The notes beneath the pieces are model-generated. The model worked only from the letters and a program-made list of their open reading frames with translations, was not told where the DNA came from and made no database searches. From positions 1 to 64,000 of the forward strand of contig RXON01001570.1 of the NCBI GenBank assembly GCA_009667805.1: a DNA stretch of 64,000 nt, read 5' to 3'. Below, piece after piece: positions 1-10,251 of the stretch (its first letter is position 1; each line of letters opens with the position of its first letter). This DNA is from Leptobrachium leishanense. Its lineage: Eukaryota; Chordata; Amphibia; Anura; Megophryidae. The position numbers were made by a program, and so were the translations under genes.

Positions 1-40
1 CTCACTACAGGGTTATTCAAAGAGATCGAATTGCTTTGAG

Positions 41-81
41 AAAGGTAACCGAACGCTGAAAATCAGCGTTCGGTTACCTTT
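41..81. repeat. Perfect hairpin next to the left MITE end
   Basis: Arms 41-59 and 63-81 are perfect 19-bp reverse complements separated by three bases. The core of the arm is GTAACCGAACGCTGA. It mirrors the hairpin near the right end, so each terminus of the MITE has an adjacent fold. Confidence 0.9.
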
Positions 82-848
82 CCTGACCATTCGCTATCCA
101 GAGAGCAGGCAATTCTCCAAATCCTGGCGAATGCCCGATACATACGGTGCCTGTTCGGTCCCTGTTCGAGGGCAGTGAAATCCCCATGTAAAAGCACTGC
201 TTCGTCTATTCAGAGAACACAACCAGCAGTGAAAGGTTCCCCTAATGCCCTGCCATTCGGTGGTTTAATTCGCCAAATTTATTCGAGAGAATCCCATAGA
301 CTTCAATGTTAAAAATATTCCCATTTTAATTCAATATCTAATAATAACCGTTCATTATAAAACTCTGCAGCAAAAAGTCTCTTTATTTATAGATTTTTAG
401 GATACTTTAAGCATTCTGAATTTTTTTTTTTTTTTTAAAAGTCCGATTTTTTTTTTTTTTTTTTTCAGTTTACTTAATTTTTTTGTAACAGCCCTCTTTA
501 TTATCATTCCCTGGACCTCCTATGAAAATTTCAGACATTTTCGCTCAGTAGTTCCTTTGCAAACAACGTTTCATTTTCCTAGATTAATACAGATGTTTTT
601 CTAATTTATTCACTGCTTCCTCTACGTCACAGTTGCTTCGGTTCTGTGTGATTCGGCTCCTGTTCGGCTCCTATTCGGCTTCCTGTTCGGCCAAAGGTTA
701 ATCCAGATGTTTTTGCTTTGTTTTCAGCGTGCATTCGGTTAGTTATCGTCAGGTTGTCGGCAGCTTTTCCCTGCAATTCGGGGGCCCTGTGCTGTTTGCT
801 GAATACACCGCAGGGTCACCGAAATGCAATCACCGAATTGAAGAGAAC

Positions 849-880
849 GAAAAGTCACCGAACATGCGGTGACTTTTCGA
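849..880. repeat. Perfect hairpin next to the right MITE end
   Basis: Arms 849-861 (CGAAAAGTCACCG) and 868-880 are perfect 13-bp reverse complements around a six-base loop. Confidence 0.9.
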
Positions 881-1138
881 ATCTCTTTGGATAACCCTAA
901 ATCTCACTAAAATCTCTAACCTGTCAAATCTGATCTCTCTCTCTCGCTCACAAAACACAAGTGAGGAGAGGGAGGGAGAATCACAGAGGTCAGAGCCAAT
1001 ATTACAAAATATTGGCCTGACCTGACAAATTAGAAATTTTATTTGATTTTTTCTAACTTCTGATTGGATGTTGCTAGCCTGCCTCTCTGATGAGGCAGGC
1101 TAGGAACATCCCACTCAGCCCAAGATGACCCTGCCCTT

Positions 1139-1519
1139 AGAACCCTAACCCTAACCCCTGACCTGCCCTTAGAACCCTAACCCTAACCCGTAACCCTACC
1201 CCTAACCCTAACCCTACCCCTAACCCTAACCCTAACCCTAACCCTAACCCTAACCCTAACCCTACAACCCTAACCCTACCCTAACCCTAACCCTAACCCT
1301 AACCCTACCCCTAACCCTAACCCTACCCCTAACCCTAACCCCACCCTACCCCTAACCCTAACCCTAACCCTACCCTAACCCTACCCCTAACCTATACCCC
1401 CTACACCCCTAACCCTAACCCTACCCCTAACCCTAACCCTACCCCCCTAACCCTACCCCTAACCTAACCCTACCCCTAACCTAACCCTAACCCTAACCCT
1501 AACCCTAACCCTAACCCTG
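1139..1519 (+). repeat. Telomere-like CCCTAA repeat tract
   Basis: About 380 bp consist of CCCTAA units mixed with CCCTAC and CCCCTAA variants. It is inside the piggyBac subterminal region, and the other piggyBac copy has the same tract in the opposite sense. It is therefore part of the transposon, not a chromosome end. Confidence 0.92.
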
Positions 1520-1630
1520 TCAGTTTATTAATTATTTATTTCTTTTTTTACACTTTTTTTTACACACTTTTTTTTACATTTTTTTACACTTTTTTTTACT
1601 TTTTTTTCACTTTTTTTTACTTTTTTTTTA

Positions 1631-2128
1631 CTCTGCTGGGTGCCTTGATCCCTCGAGGCACCCAGCAGAGCACCTGATCACTGAAGTGATCGATTTTGTA
1701 CTGAGTGCCACGATACCTCGTGGCACTCAGTACTTCCTGCCGCTACTACGAAGTGATCGCTCGGGGGGAGCGATCACGGACGGACCGCGGCAGCAGTAAG
1801 TATATTACAAGGATGCCTCGATGTCGAGGCATCCTTGTAATATGCTCAGAGCCAGCTGGAAGCGATCATCGCTTCCAGCGCTCTGTAGAAGTGCGGGCAC
1901 TCTCGGTGCAAACGGATGTTAGATCGCTCCCGGGGAGCGATCACATGGTGCCCCGGCACTTCTAACGGCCATTGCACGGATGCCTGGACTCCCAGGCATC
2001 ATCCTGCAATGGCGTTTGAGCTGCTGGAAGCGATCCGATCGCTTCCAGCAGCTCAAAAACGGCAGGACGTACCATGTACGTCAGCGGGTCTAAGAGAGAC
2101 CCGCTGCAATGACGTACATGGTACGTCC
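1631..2128. repeat. Array of about eight consecutive hairpins, copy 1
   Basis: At least eight near-perfect inverted repeats follow one another with little spacing: 1631-1672 (CTCTGCTGGGTGCCT arms), 1697-1733 (GTACTGAGTGCCACGA), about 1801-1843 (ACAAGGATGCCTCG), about 1856-1881 (CTGGAAGCGAT), 1889-1964 (AGAAGTGC ends with an inner GATCGCTCCC palindrome), 1969-2014 (CCATTGCA and GATGCCTGG), 2018-2054 (GAGCTGCTGGAAGCGAT) and 2065-2128 (GGACGTACCATGTACGTCA with an inner GCGGGTCT hairpin). It is the subterminal region of piggyBac element 1. Confidence 0.85.
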
Positions 2129-2146
2129 GCGGTCGGGAGGGGTTAA

Positions 2147-4225
2147 TTTTGAAGAAATTACCATTTTTTTTTTTGCCTTTGACATAGATGACTTTTTAAC
2201 AATATTTTGTTTGATATTTTTAGCCCCCCTATTAATAATCCTAGGTTTGTCTCCCAGAATTTCCATAAGTGCAGGATCCTGAAGCAGAATAGACCAATAT
2301 TTCCTAAAGATTTGGTTGATCTGCCTGGACTGACAATTAAAATTATAAATCAGGGGACCCCGGAAGAAAATATTATCCAGAGCATGATTTATATTGTATT
2401 AGGTCTTTTCTTTCCTTCTTTCTTATTTTGTCGATAGCCACATCAGGAGTTCTTCTTTATATCCTTTTTCTTTAAAGTCCTGCTTCAACCTAGAAGCTTG
2501 TTCTTCAAAAACTTTGTCGTCTCTACAATTTCTTCGGATCCGTGTGAATTGGCTACCCGGAACACTACTTAACCAGCTGTGAGAGTGCAGCTGGTAGATT
2601 GTATAAAGCTGTTAGTGTCCACGGGTTTGAAGTAAGTCTGTGGTTTTGACCTCCATGTTTTCTATATAGATGGTCAAATCCAAAAAATTTATCTCATTTG
2701 GACTATATTGAGTCTCCAAAAAGATCCCCCAAGTGTTCTTATTGAGTTGTTCGAGAAAGTTGTTAAAATTTGCCTCACTCCCCTTCCAGGTAATGAACAA
2801 GTCATCAATATAACGTTTATAGAGCACGAGATTTCGCGCCAGTCACCCGAAACCAAGGGACCACCGGGATTCCCAGTGGGCCATAAAAAGGTTCGCGTAA
2901 CTAGGCGCAAAACGCGTGCCCATAGTAGTCCCCATGAGTTGAAGGTAAAAACACCTTCAAAAGAGAAATAATTATTTTCTAAAATAAAATTAATCCCCTC
3001 AATGATAAACTGAATTTGTGCTGGGGGATATATAGTAAAAGATCCAAAAAATGTCGTACTGCTTGACTCCCCTTCTGATGAGAAATAATAGTGTACAGAG
3101 AGCGACATCACATGTCACTAAAATGTAGTCTGATCCCACTTGATGTCCTCTAAAAATTGAAGTAGGTTCATAGTGTCACTAGATGGGACGGAACTTGTTG
3201 GACAACAGGCTGAAGCAAAGTATCGATATATGGGAAAGTCTACTGGTAACCGATTCGATGCCAGAGATGATAGGACGCCCTGGTGATGAATGGGGTCCTT
3301 GTGTATTTTAGGAAGCAGATAGAACACTGGAATCTTAGGAAATGGGATGTCTAAATATGCAAATTCTTTCTCACTTAAAATTAACTGGTCCTTACCCCTT
3401 ATGAGAAGTTCTTTACATCTCTCTTGTATATTTTTTTGTAGGATTGTTGGAAAGAATTTTATTATATTATTATCATTCAGTTGGCGTCTAGCTTCTTTTT
3501 TATATTCGGCGGGGTCTAGAAGATGACAATACCCCCGCCTTTATCGGCTGGTTTAATGATAATAGTTAAGTCATTTTGTAAATCCATCAGAGAGGTAAAT
3601 TCTTTTTTAGAGAGATTGTATTTAGATGGAGCGGGTTTACTAATAGCATAAATATCTCTCATACACATATGTTGGAATACTTTCATTTCCTCCGACACCA
3701 TATGTTTTGGAAAAAAGGTTGATGGTTTCTTTAATTGGGTATGAACATATTCATTCTGGTTTACTGAATGAACAATAGGATTTTTTTTAAAAAAAAATTT
3801 TAAACACAACTTTCTTTTGAATTTCTCCAAATCCAAAAACATATCAAATTTGCTAAGCGGTCTACTTGGAGCAAATTTTAGGCCTTTTTGTAGGACCATA
3901 ATATCAGTGTTATTTAATGTCCTTTGAGATAAATTAAAAATCCCTTTGATGTTATCGGGTTTTTTTATTATCTCCTTTCTTTTTTTATAGGACCTTCCTC
4001 CTCTAGTTCCTCGTCTTGCCTTTCTTTTAATCTTTTTTTGGATGTCTTTACCAATTCTCCGAGTAGCGGCTGTTGAATCACCTCGATATCTGGTTCTAGG
4101 GGTATATATTGCTTGTTCTGTGGGATGGCCTTCTCCCTCCGAGGTTTGGGAAAATCCTCTGGTAAATCCTCTTTTCCCAGTATTTCGAATCTATTGTGTA
4201 AAATAGGCCCATGGTGTGAGAGATG
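2147..4225 (-). mobile_element. Penelope-like element copy A (Neptune-like), inverted
   Basis: The whole interval is the reverse complement of PLE copy B: 3938-4225 matches about 5002-5288, and 2147-3937 matches about 10214-12012, with copy B's piggyBac removed. Copy A is joined head to head with copy B at about 4225/4226. Its 3' part continues left of piggyBac element 1, outside the window. The intact TTAA at 3934-3937 is the empty site for the piggyBac insertion in copy B. Confidence 0.85.
2399..3899 (-). pseudogene. PLE reverse transcriptase, copy A (broken)
   Basis: Equivalent to the 500-residue RT of copy B but split by frameshifts. Recognisable pieces are the N-terminal block 3516-3899 (starts MVLQKGLKFAPSRP, ends in KPADKGGGIVIF), a middle block with FYLLPKIHKDPIH, and the catalytic block with LYKRYIDDLFITWKG at about 2780-2827. 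The RYIDD box is the metal-binding YxDD motif of PLE reverse transcriptases. At least three frame changes mean no full protein can be made. Confidence 0.85.
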
Positions 4226-4231
4226 GACAGA

Positions 4232-4976
4232 TATGCTGGAGGGTTTCGCTAGTACTACCATGCAGTATATTATCAATTTTAGGAAAAATTCTCTTCCCGT
4301 CTTGGACGACCAAATACAAACACTTATAAATGAAATAAATGGGGCCACCACGGGAGAATCAGCAAAGTCTATCCTCCATAACATCGAAAAAATGATGGAT
4401 CAATTGACAACAGATGTGATTGAGGTGAAAAAGAAAAAATACCAGAGAGATGTTGACGACTATCAGTCAGGCAGGGTAAAAGAGAAATTCTATCCCTCTA
4501 AATCCCCTGTTCAGCATCCTTTTTCCCAATATACCAACATTAAAAACACCCAGAGATACAACTCTCATTCTATTTACCCCAAAAAAACTAGATCTTTCTA
4601 TAAAAGAGACAAATATAAGGATGGGCACATTAACCCTAATCTTTCTCCAGTTAGAGATAGAATTTCGAGCAATATGTCCCATGCCTTACTTCTTGGCAAC
4701 AAAGAAACAACTGATAAAGAAAGGTCTTTTTCACCTCTTTTGGTACCCCACATACAGAAGCCTGCCCCTTCACTTCATCAAGATTCGGCAAAGGTTTCCA
4801 TCAGTCGTATCCCTGTCCGCTTGAAGACCGGCGCTGTATGCTTCCAGCATATAGAGGAAATATCAAGTGTGCAATCCAGTGATCCCTCAGGCGAGAAGGA
4901 GGTAGTCATAACATCAGAAGAATTTGATGAAGATTTCTCTACCCCTCAAGGCCTCAGTCCTCCTAAAGATTATTAA
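4232..4976 (+). CDS. PLE upstream reading frame, function unknown
   Basis: A 248-residue frame starting MLEGFASTTMQYIINF. The first 70 residues look helical and hydrophilic and could form a coiled coil (DDQIQTLINEINGATTG, then IEKMMDQLTTDVIEVKKKK). The middle is rich in K, R, S and Y, and the end is acidic (EEFDEDFSTP). No catalytic motif is visible. It lies directly upstream of the RT frame in the same PLE, where some related elements carry an accessory ORF; a nucleic-acid-binding role is only a guess. The frame is open further upstream to 4113, but that part is antisense to copy A, so the start at 4232 was chosen. Confidence 0.5.
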
Positions 4977-4998
4977 TGGAAGTCCAACTGGAATAAAC

Positions 4999-5288
4999 AT
5001 GGACTCTCACACCATGGGTCTATTTTACACAATAGATTCGAAATACTGGGAAAAGAGGATTTACCAGAAGATTTTCCCAAACCTCAGAGGGAGAAGGCCA
5101 TCCCACAGAACAAGCAATATATACCCCTAGAACCAGATATCGAGGTGATTCAACAGCCGCTACTCGGAGAATTGGTAAAGACATCCAAAAAAAGATTAAA
5201 AGAAAGGCAAGACGAGGAACTAGAGGAGGAAGGTCGTATAAAAAAAGAAAGGAGATAATAAAAAAAACCGATAACATCAAAGGGATTT
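4999..5288 (+). pseudogene. PLE RT polyprotein, N-terminal segment
   Basis: The frame encodes a proline- and lysine-rich N-terminus (NRFEILGKEDLPEDFPKP, then LGELVKTSKKRLKERQDEEL) and becomes basic near 5250. The reading frame changes by one base near 5235-5250, then runs into the piggyBac insertion at 5289. The protein resumes at 10218 with residues leading to MVLQKGLKF. The copy is therefore doubly disrupted. Copy A has the same segment uninterrupted (3938-4225). Confidence 0.7.
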
Positions 5289-5307
5289 TTAACCCCTTAA
5301 GGACCGA

Positions 5308-5801
5308 GGACGTACCATGTACGTCATTGCAGCAGGTCTCTCTTAGACCCGCTGACGTACATGGTACGTCCTGCCGTTTTTTGAGCGCTGGAAGCGATCG
5401 GATCGCTTCCAGCAGCTCAAACGCCATTGCAGGCTGCCTGGGAGTCCAGGCAGCCGTGCAATGGCGTTTAGAAGTGCCGGGGACCATGTGATCGCTCCCC
5501 GGGAGCGATCAACATCCGGTTTCACCGGAGAGGTGCCCGCACTTCTAGAGAGCGCTGGAAGCGATCGGTATCGCTTCCAGCTGCTCTGAGTATATTACAA
5601 GGATGCCTCGACATCGTGGCATCCTTGCAATATGCTTACCTGCCGCCGGTCCGTCCGTGATCGCTCCCCCGAGCGATCACTTCCGGTAGCGGCAGGAAGT
5701 ACTGAGTGCCATGAGGTATCGTGGCACTCAGTACAAAAACGATCACATCAGTGATCAGGTGCTCTGCTGGGTGCCTCGAGGGATCAAGGCACCCAGCAGA
5801 G
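5308..5801. repeat. Array of about eight consecutive hairpins, copy 2
   Basis: Mirror image of the array at 1631-2128 in reverse order: the GGACGTACC hairpin (5308-5371), the CGCTGGAAGCGATCGG palindrome (about 5384-5420), CCATTGCA/GGCTGCCTGG, the AGAAGTGC block, the GGAAGCGATCGGTATCGC fold, the ACAAGGATGCCTCG fold, the GTACTGAGTGCCA fold and finally CTCTGCTGGGTGCCT (5762-5801). Both piggyBac copies keep the arms, which suggests the folds are functional or arise in the source element. Confidence 0.85.
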
Positions 5802-5869
5802 TAAAAAAAAGTGAAAAAAAAAGTAAAATAAAAGTAAAATAAAATAAAAATAAATAAAATAAACTGACG

Positions 5870-6011
5870 GTTAGGGGTAGGGTTAGGGTTAGGGTTAGGG
5901 TTAGGGGTAGGGTTAGGGTTAGGGTTAGGGGTAGGGTTAGGGGTAGGGTTAGGGTTAGGGGTAGGGTTAGGGTTAGGGGTAGGGTTAGGGGTAGGGCTAG
6001 GGTTAGGGTTC
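5870..6011 (-). repeat. Telomere-like TTAGGG repeat tract
   Basis: Units of GGGTTA and GGGGTA in the sense opposite to 1139-1519, at the equivalent position of piggyBac element 2. It is shorter than in element 1 (about 140 against 380 bp), as expected for a length-variable tandem repeat. Confidence 0.92.
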
Positions 6012-6453
6012 TAAGGGCAGGGTCATCTTGGGGCTGAGTGGGATGTTCCTAGCCTGCCTCATCAGAGAGGCAGGCTAGCAACATCCAATCAGAAGTTAGA
6101 AAAAATCAAAATAAAATTTCTAATTTGTCAGGTCAGGTCAATATTTTGTAAATATTGGCTCTGACCTCTGTGATTCTCCCTCCCTCTCCTCACTTGTGTT
6201 TTGGTGAGCGAGAGAGAGAGATCAGATTTGACAGGTTAGAGATTTTAGTGAGATTTAGTGAGATTAGAAAAATTGAGGCAGATTTAGAGAGATTTTAGGG
6301 AGATTTAGAAGAATTGAGGCAGGTTTAGAGGGATTTAGAGAGATTTAGGTGTTTATTTGTATTTTCTTGTGAAACCCAACGGTTCTTCTAAGAACCAACA
6401 CAATCCGCTTATATATATAATAATTATAAAATTTTATAATCTATTATATATAA

Positions 6454-7103
6454 TGTCTGAGAGGGTGTACAGCGCCGAGGAGGCATATGCCATCCTGGCG
6501 TCAGAATCTGAGGCATCTGCGTCAGACTCAGACCCTCATTTTGACCCCGCTAACTGCTCAGAGACGTCGCTAGATACATTATCTACGCTGGCTGATGTAT
6601 CTAGTGATGTTTCTGATGCAGATCCTGGGTCACCACCTGCCAGCAGGAGACGCACAGCTCCAGCTGAGGAGTGGGTAGTGCCTCATCGCCAGAGGCCAGA
6701 TATCCCTCCTTTCACGGCAAATCCTGGCATCAATATTGATGTTGCAGGATTTACCGCCACACAGTTTTTGCAGGTGTTTATGGGGGATGATTTGTTGGGC
6801 CACATCGTGGCCCAATCAAATCTCTATGCCCATCAGCGTTGTGCTGCGAAGCCAGACTCCTACTTGGCAAGGCAGCAATGGACCCCGCTAGATGTGCCAG
6901 AATTTCTGAAATTCTGGGCACTTACTATGCTGAGGGCATCATAAAGAAGCCCTCAATTCGCTCCTACTGGAGCAGTAGCCCCATCTGCTCTACCCCCATT
7001 TACCCCCAATCAATGTCACGTAGAAGGTATGAAAACATTTTGTGTTTCATTCTCTTCAGTGACAACAGCCTGTGCCCCCCTAGAGAGCATCCCCAGTTTG
7101 ACA
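6454..7103 (+). pseudogene. piggyBac transposase, N-terminal fragment
   Basis: Starts MSERVYSAEEAYAILASES, an acidic serine-rich N-terminus, followed by the start of the DDE_Tnp_1_7 domain (PFTANPGINIDVAGFTATQF, then GHIVAQSNLYAHQ). The frame shifts by one base near 6890-6900 and continues as IIKKPSIRSYWSSSP and MSRRRYENILCFILFSDNS, ending about CPPREHPQFDR. Known piggyBac transposases are near 550-600 residues; only about 215 are present, and the three catalytic aspartates lie downstream of the break. An open frame starting at 6357 extends further upstream, but the acidic MSERVYS start fits the family better. Confidence 0.85.
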
Positions 7104-7149
7104 GGCACCAGACTTTTACATTTTATTCGTACATTTTTATGTTCTACAA

Positions 7150-9540
7150 TTGGTGCTGTATTTTGCCAAAATCTTTGCACACCTATGCATGGGGGGTATG
7201 GTGTGTACTCAGGAGATCTTGCAGAAAACAACCTGGAGAGTTTTCATGCAGTAACAAACAACAGTGTCTCCTAAATCACAGTCCAAAACTACTGTGGGCG
7301 TAAAAATCTGAAAATTGAAAAATTACACCACACACCTTCTCAAATGTTTTGGGCTAAAACCGTTGCATCCATGGCATCAAAGCACTCCATATGCAATACC
7401 TTAGGGTGCCAACATAACAAATATAAACAATTTTCTGGCAATAATTCAAACCGGGGTATGCGGTAGACCCAAAACCAAAGATAGGCCTAGTTGAAGAAAT
7501 AATCTCAATTTCAACTCCAATGACAAAGTCATAAAATTGTATTTGAACCTTCCCAAAATCCTGGCAAACCTATGCATGGGGGGCATGGGTGTACTCAGGA
7601 GATCGTGCAGAAAACAACCTGGAGAGTTTTCATGCAGTAACAAACAACAGTGTCTCCTAAATCACAGTCAAAAACTGATGTGGGTGTGAAAATGAAAAAT
7701 GACCACCAAACTGTATCCAATTTGTTTGGAGCAAACGGATGCATCCATAGCATAAAAACACTCCATTTACAATACTTTGGGGTGTTAGCTTACCAAATAT
7801 ATGCACGTTCATAAAACTGGGGTATGTAAAAGGCCCCTAAAAAGAAGATAAGCAAAGAAGATACTGTATGTCAAATTAGAAAATTGACAAGCACATGTCA
7901 AAGATTGGCGTAGCACCCCAAAAACAACAGAACAAATCTATATATGGGTGGTATCAATTTACTCAGAAGATGTTGCTGAACATATTTTGGGGTGTTTTTT
8001 GGCAGTAACCCATAACTGGATTTGACAATTCATGCCTAAAGTACAATGTGTGTGAAAAAATAACACAAAAAGTGACTACCTGAAAGTTTGACATAGAGCT
8101 AGTGCATGGAAAGTGTTAAAATACAACTCTTTGAAGCACCCTAGGGTGTGCCCTTTCTAAAAATATATGGTTTGATGGGGGTAAATTACTTTGGCCGGCT
8201 TCAAAAATGTCCCAAATAGGACATGGGTGCATGATGACGAAATGTGAAAATTCCAAGTTGGAAAACTGAAATGCGCACCCCCCAAATAAGGCCTATTAGC
8301 CCCCAAATGACCCGACATACCTATACATGGGTGGTATCAATTTACTCAGAAGATGTTGCTGAACATATTTTGGGGTGTTTTTTGGCAGTAACCCATAACT
8401 GGATTTCACAAATCATGCCTAAAGTACAATGTGTGTGAAAAAATAACACAAAAAGTGACTACCTGAAAGTTTGACATAGAGCTAGTGCATGGAAAGTGTT
8501 AAAATACAACTCTTTGAAGCACCCTAGGGTGTGCCCTTTCTAAAAATATATGGTTTGATGGGGGTAAATTACTTTGGCCGGCTTCAAAAATGTCCCAAAT
8601 AGGACATGGGTGCATGATGACGAAATGTGAAAATTCCAAGTTGGAAAACTGAAATGCGCACCCCCCAAATAAGGCCTATTAGCCCCCAAATGACCCGACA
8701 TACCTATACATGGGTGGTATCAATTTACTCAGAAGATGTTGCTGAACATATTTTGGGGTGTTTTTTGGCAGTAACCCATAACTGGATTTGACAATTCATG
8801 CCTAAAGTACAATGTGTGTGAAAAAATAACACAAAAAGTGACTACCTGAAAGTTTGACATAGAGCTAGTGCATGGAAAGTGTTAAAATACAACTCTTTGA
8901 AGCACCCTAGGGTGTGCCCTTTCTAAAAATATATGGTTTGATGGGGGTAAATTACTTTGGCCGGCTTTAAAAATGTCCCAAATAGGACATGGGTGCATGA
9001 TGACGAAATGTGAAAATTCCAAGTTGGAAAACTGAAATGCGCACCCCCCAAATAAGGCCTATTAGCCCCAAATGACCCGACATACCTATACATGGGTGGT
9101 ATCAATTTACTCAGAAGATGTTGCTGAACATATTTTGGGGTGTTTTTTGGCAGTAACCCATAACTGGATTTGACAATTCATGCCTAAAGTACAATGTGTG
9201 TAAAAAAATAACACAAAAAGTGACTACCTGAAAGTTTGACATAGAGCTAGTGCATGGAAAGTGTTAAAATACAACTCTTTGAAGCACCCCAGGGTGTGCC
9301 CTTTCTAAAAATATATGGTTTGATGGGGGTAAATTACTTTGGCTGGCTTCAAAAATGTCCCAATAGGACATGGGTGCATGATGACGAAATGTGAAAATTC
9401 CAAGTTGGAAAACTGAAATGTGCACCCCCCAAATAAGGCCTTTTAGCCCCCAAATGACCCGACATACCTATACTTGGGTGGTATCAATTTACTCAGAAGA
9501 TGTTGCTGAACATATTTTGGGGTGCTTTTTGGCAGTAAAC
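7150..9540. repeat. Tandem repeat, about 383-bp unit, six copies
   Basis: The anchor CTATACATGG or a close variant begins at 7183, 7570, 7938, 8321, 8704, 9086 and 9468, so periods are 387, 368, 383, 383, 382 and 382. The inner units are almost identical and the outer ones diverged, typical of homogenisation by unequal exchange. Short open frames inside repeat with the unit and are probably not genes. The array takes the place of the transposase core. Confidence 0.92.
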
Positions 9541-10213
9541 CTTAAAGTTCACAGTACATGTATTCTTAAATTGCGTTCAAAAAAAAAAAAATCACCAAAT
9601 TTTTTTTTTTTTCTCAAACTTTGGCATAGATTTGTGGTAAAATGGTTTGCATGGAAAGAGTCAAAATACCCCAAGTTTAACACCTTGATTTGTGTACTTT
9701 AAAAAAATATGTATATGTGGAGGGTTATTCAGGAATTAGTGACAGATATCAGTGTTACAATGTCACTATCACTAGTTTTGAAAATAAACTCTTTGGAAAT
9801 GGCAAAGTGCTACTTGCACTTATTGTTGCATAAAATAAGGAAAAAAGCGAGGAATATGTAAACATTGGGTATTGCTAAACTCAGTACTAAATTTAGAAAC
9901 TACTAAGGAATTAATTTTTTTGACGGTTGTTGATACATAAGAAATTTTGGGGGTCAAAGTTCGAAAAAGTGGTGTTTTTTCAATTTTTGTGTCATATTTC
10001 ACAATATTTTTTATAGTAAATTATATGAAATGATGAAAAAAATGGTATCTTTATAAAGTCCATTTAGTGACGAGAAAAACAGTGTAAAATATGTGTGGGT
10101 TACATAAACGAGTAAGAGGAAAATTTGACGTAAACACTAAGAGCGCAGAAACGTAAAAACAGCAGCGGTCACGAACGGACGGATTCGTGTAAAACCGCCC
10201 GGTCACTAAGGGG
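9541..10213. other. piggyBac element 2 right subterminal region
   Basis: AT-rich sequence without coding signal, ending in the terminus that reads CACTAAGGGG before the TTAA. It contains short A and T runs at 9580-9612. Confidence 0.7.
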
Positions 10214-10251
10214 TTAATTTATCTCAAAGGACATTAAATAACACTGAGATT

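Larger units (their letters stand above)
8..898. mobile_element. Non-autonomous TA-flanked MITE (Tc1/mariner-like)
   Basis: The left end reads CAGGGTTATTCAAAGAGAT and the right end is its near-perfect reverse complement (AATCTCTTTGGATAACCC), giving about 18 bp of terminal inverted repeat. A TA lies on each side (6-7 and 899-900). The related piggyBac copy has the uninterrupted flank at 6250-6262, with the TA at 6256-6257, so the insertion is supported by an empty site. There is no coding capacity. Hairpins lie just inside each end, and a run of TTCGG motifs occupies about 633-700. Assignment to Tc1/mariner rests only on the TA duplication and end style. Confidence 0.7.
901..2146 (-). mobile_element. 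piggyBac-like element 1, terminal part
   Basis: This stretch is the reverse complement of 5289 to about 6257, the left end of piggyBac element 2. Its terminus is at 2142, followed by the target TTAA at 2143-2146; read inward it begins CCCCTCCCGACCGCGGACG. It is inserted in PLE copy A at a TTAA that is intact in PLE copy B (12009-12012). The rest of the element, including any transposase, lies left of the window. It carries the hairpin array, the telomere-like repeats and, at its left, the MITE at 8-898. Confidence 0.8.
4226..5288 (+). mobile_element. Penelope-like element copy B, 5' part
   Basis: Plus-strand PLE sequence from the head-to-head junction to the TTAA at 5289-5292 where piggyBac element 2 entered. 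It continues at 10218. It holds an upstream reading frame (4232-4976) and the first codons of the RT polyprotein, whose frame resumes at 10218 after the insertion. The 4226 boundary is inferred from where identity to inverted copy A stops. Confidence 0.75.
5289..10217 (+). mobile_element. piggyBac-like element 2 (deleted internally)
   Basis: A 4921-bp element at 5293-10213, flanked by TTAA at 5289-5292 and 10214-10217. Ends: left CCCCTTAAGGACCGAGGACG, right (reverse complement) CCCCTTAGTGACCGGGCGG, sharing CCCCTTA..GACCG. TTAA targets and such ends are typical of piggyBac. It carries from left to right a hairpin array, telomere-like repeats, the N-terminal third of a transposase, six copies of a 383-bp tandem repeat and a right subterminal region. 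The transposase core is missing, so it could only have moved with help in trans. Confidence 0.88.

Noticed and set aside
1139..1519. True chromosome telomere
   Set aside because: The tract is only about 380 bp, is internal to a transposon end, and recurs in opposite sense at 5870-6011.
3968..4384. 138-residue minus-strand frame crossing the PLE junction
   Set aside because: It reads the copy A N-terminal segment correctly only below about 4225; the first third is antisense to copy B.
7446..9702. Short frames within the 383-bp repeats as genes
   Set aside because: They recur with the repeat unit, have no domain and end at unit-specific stops.
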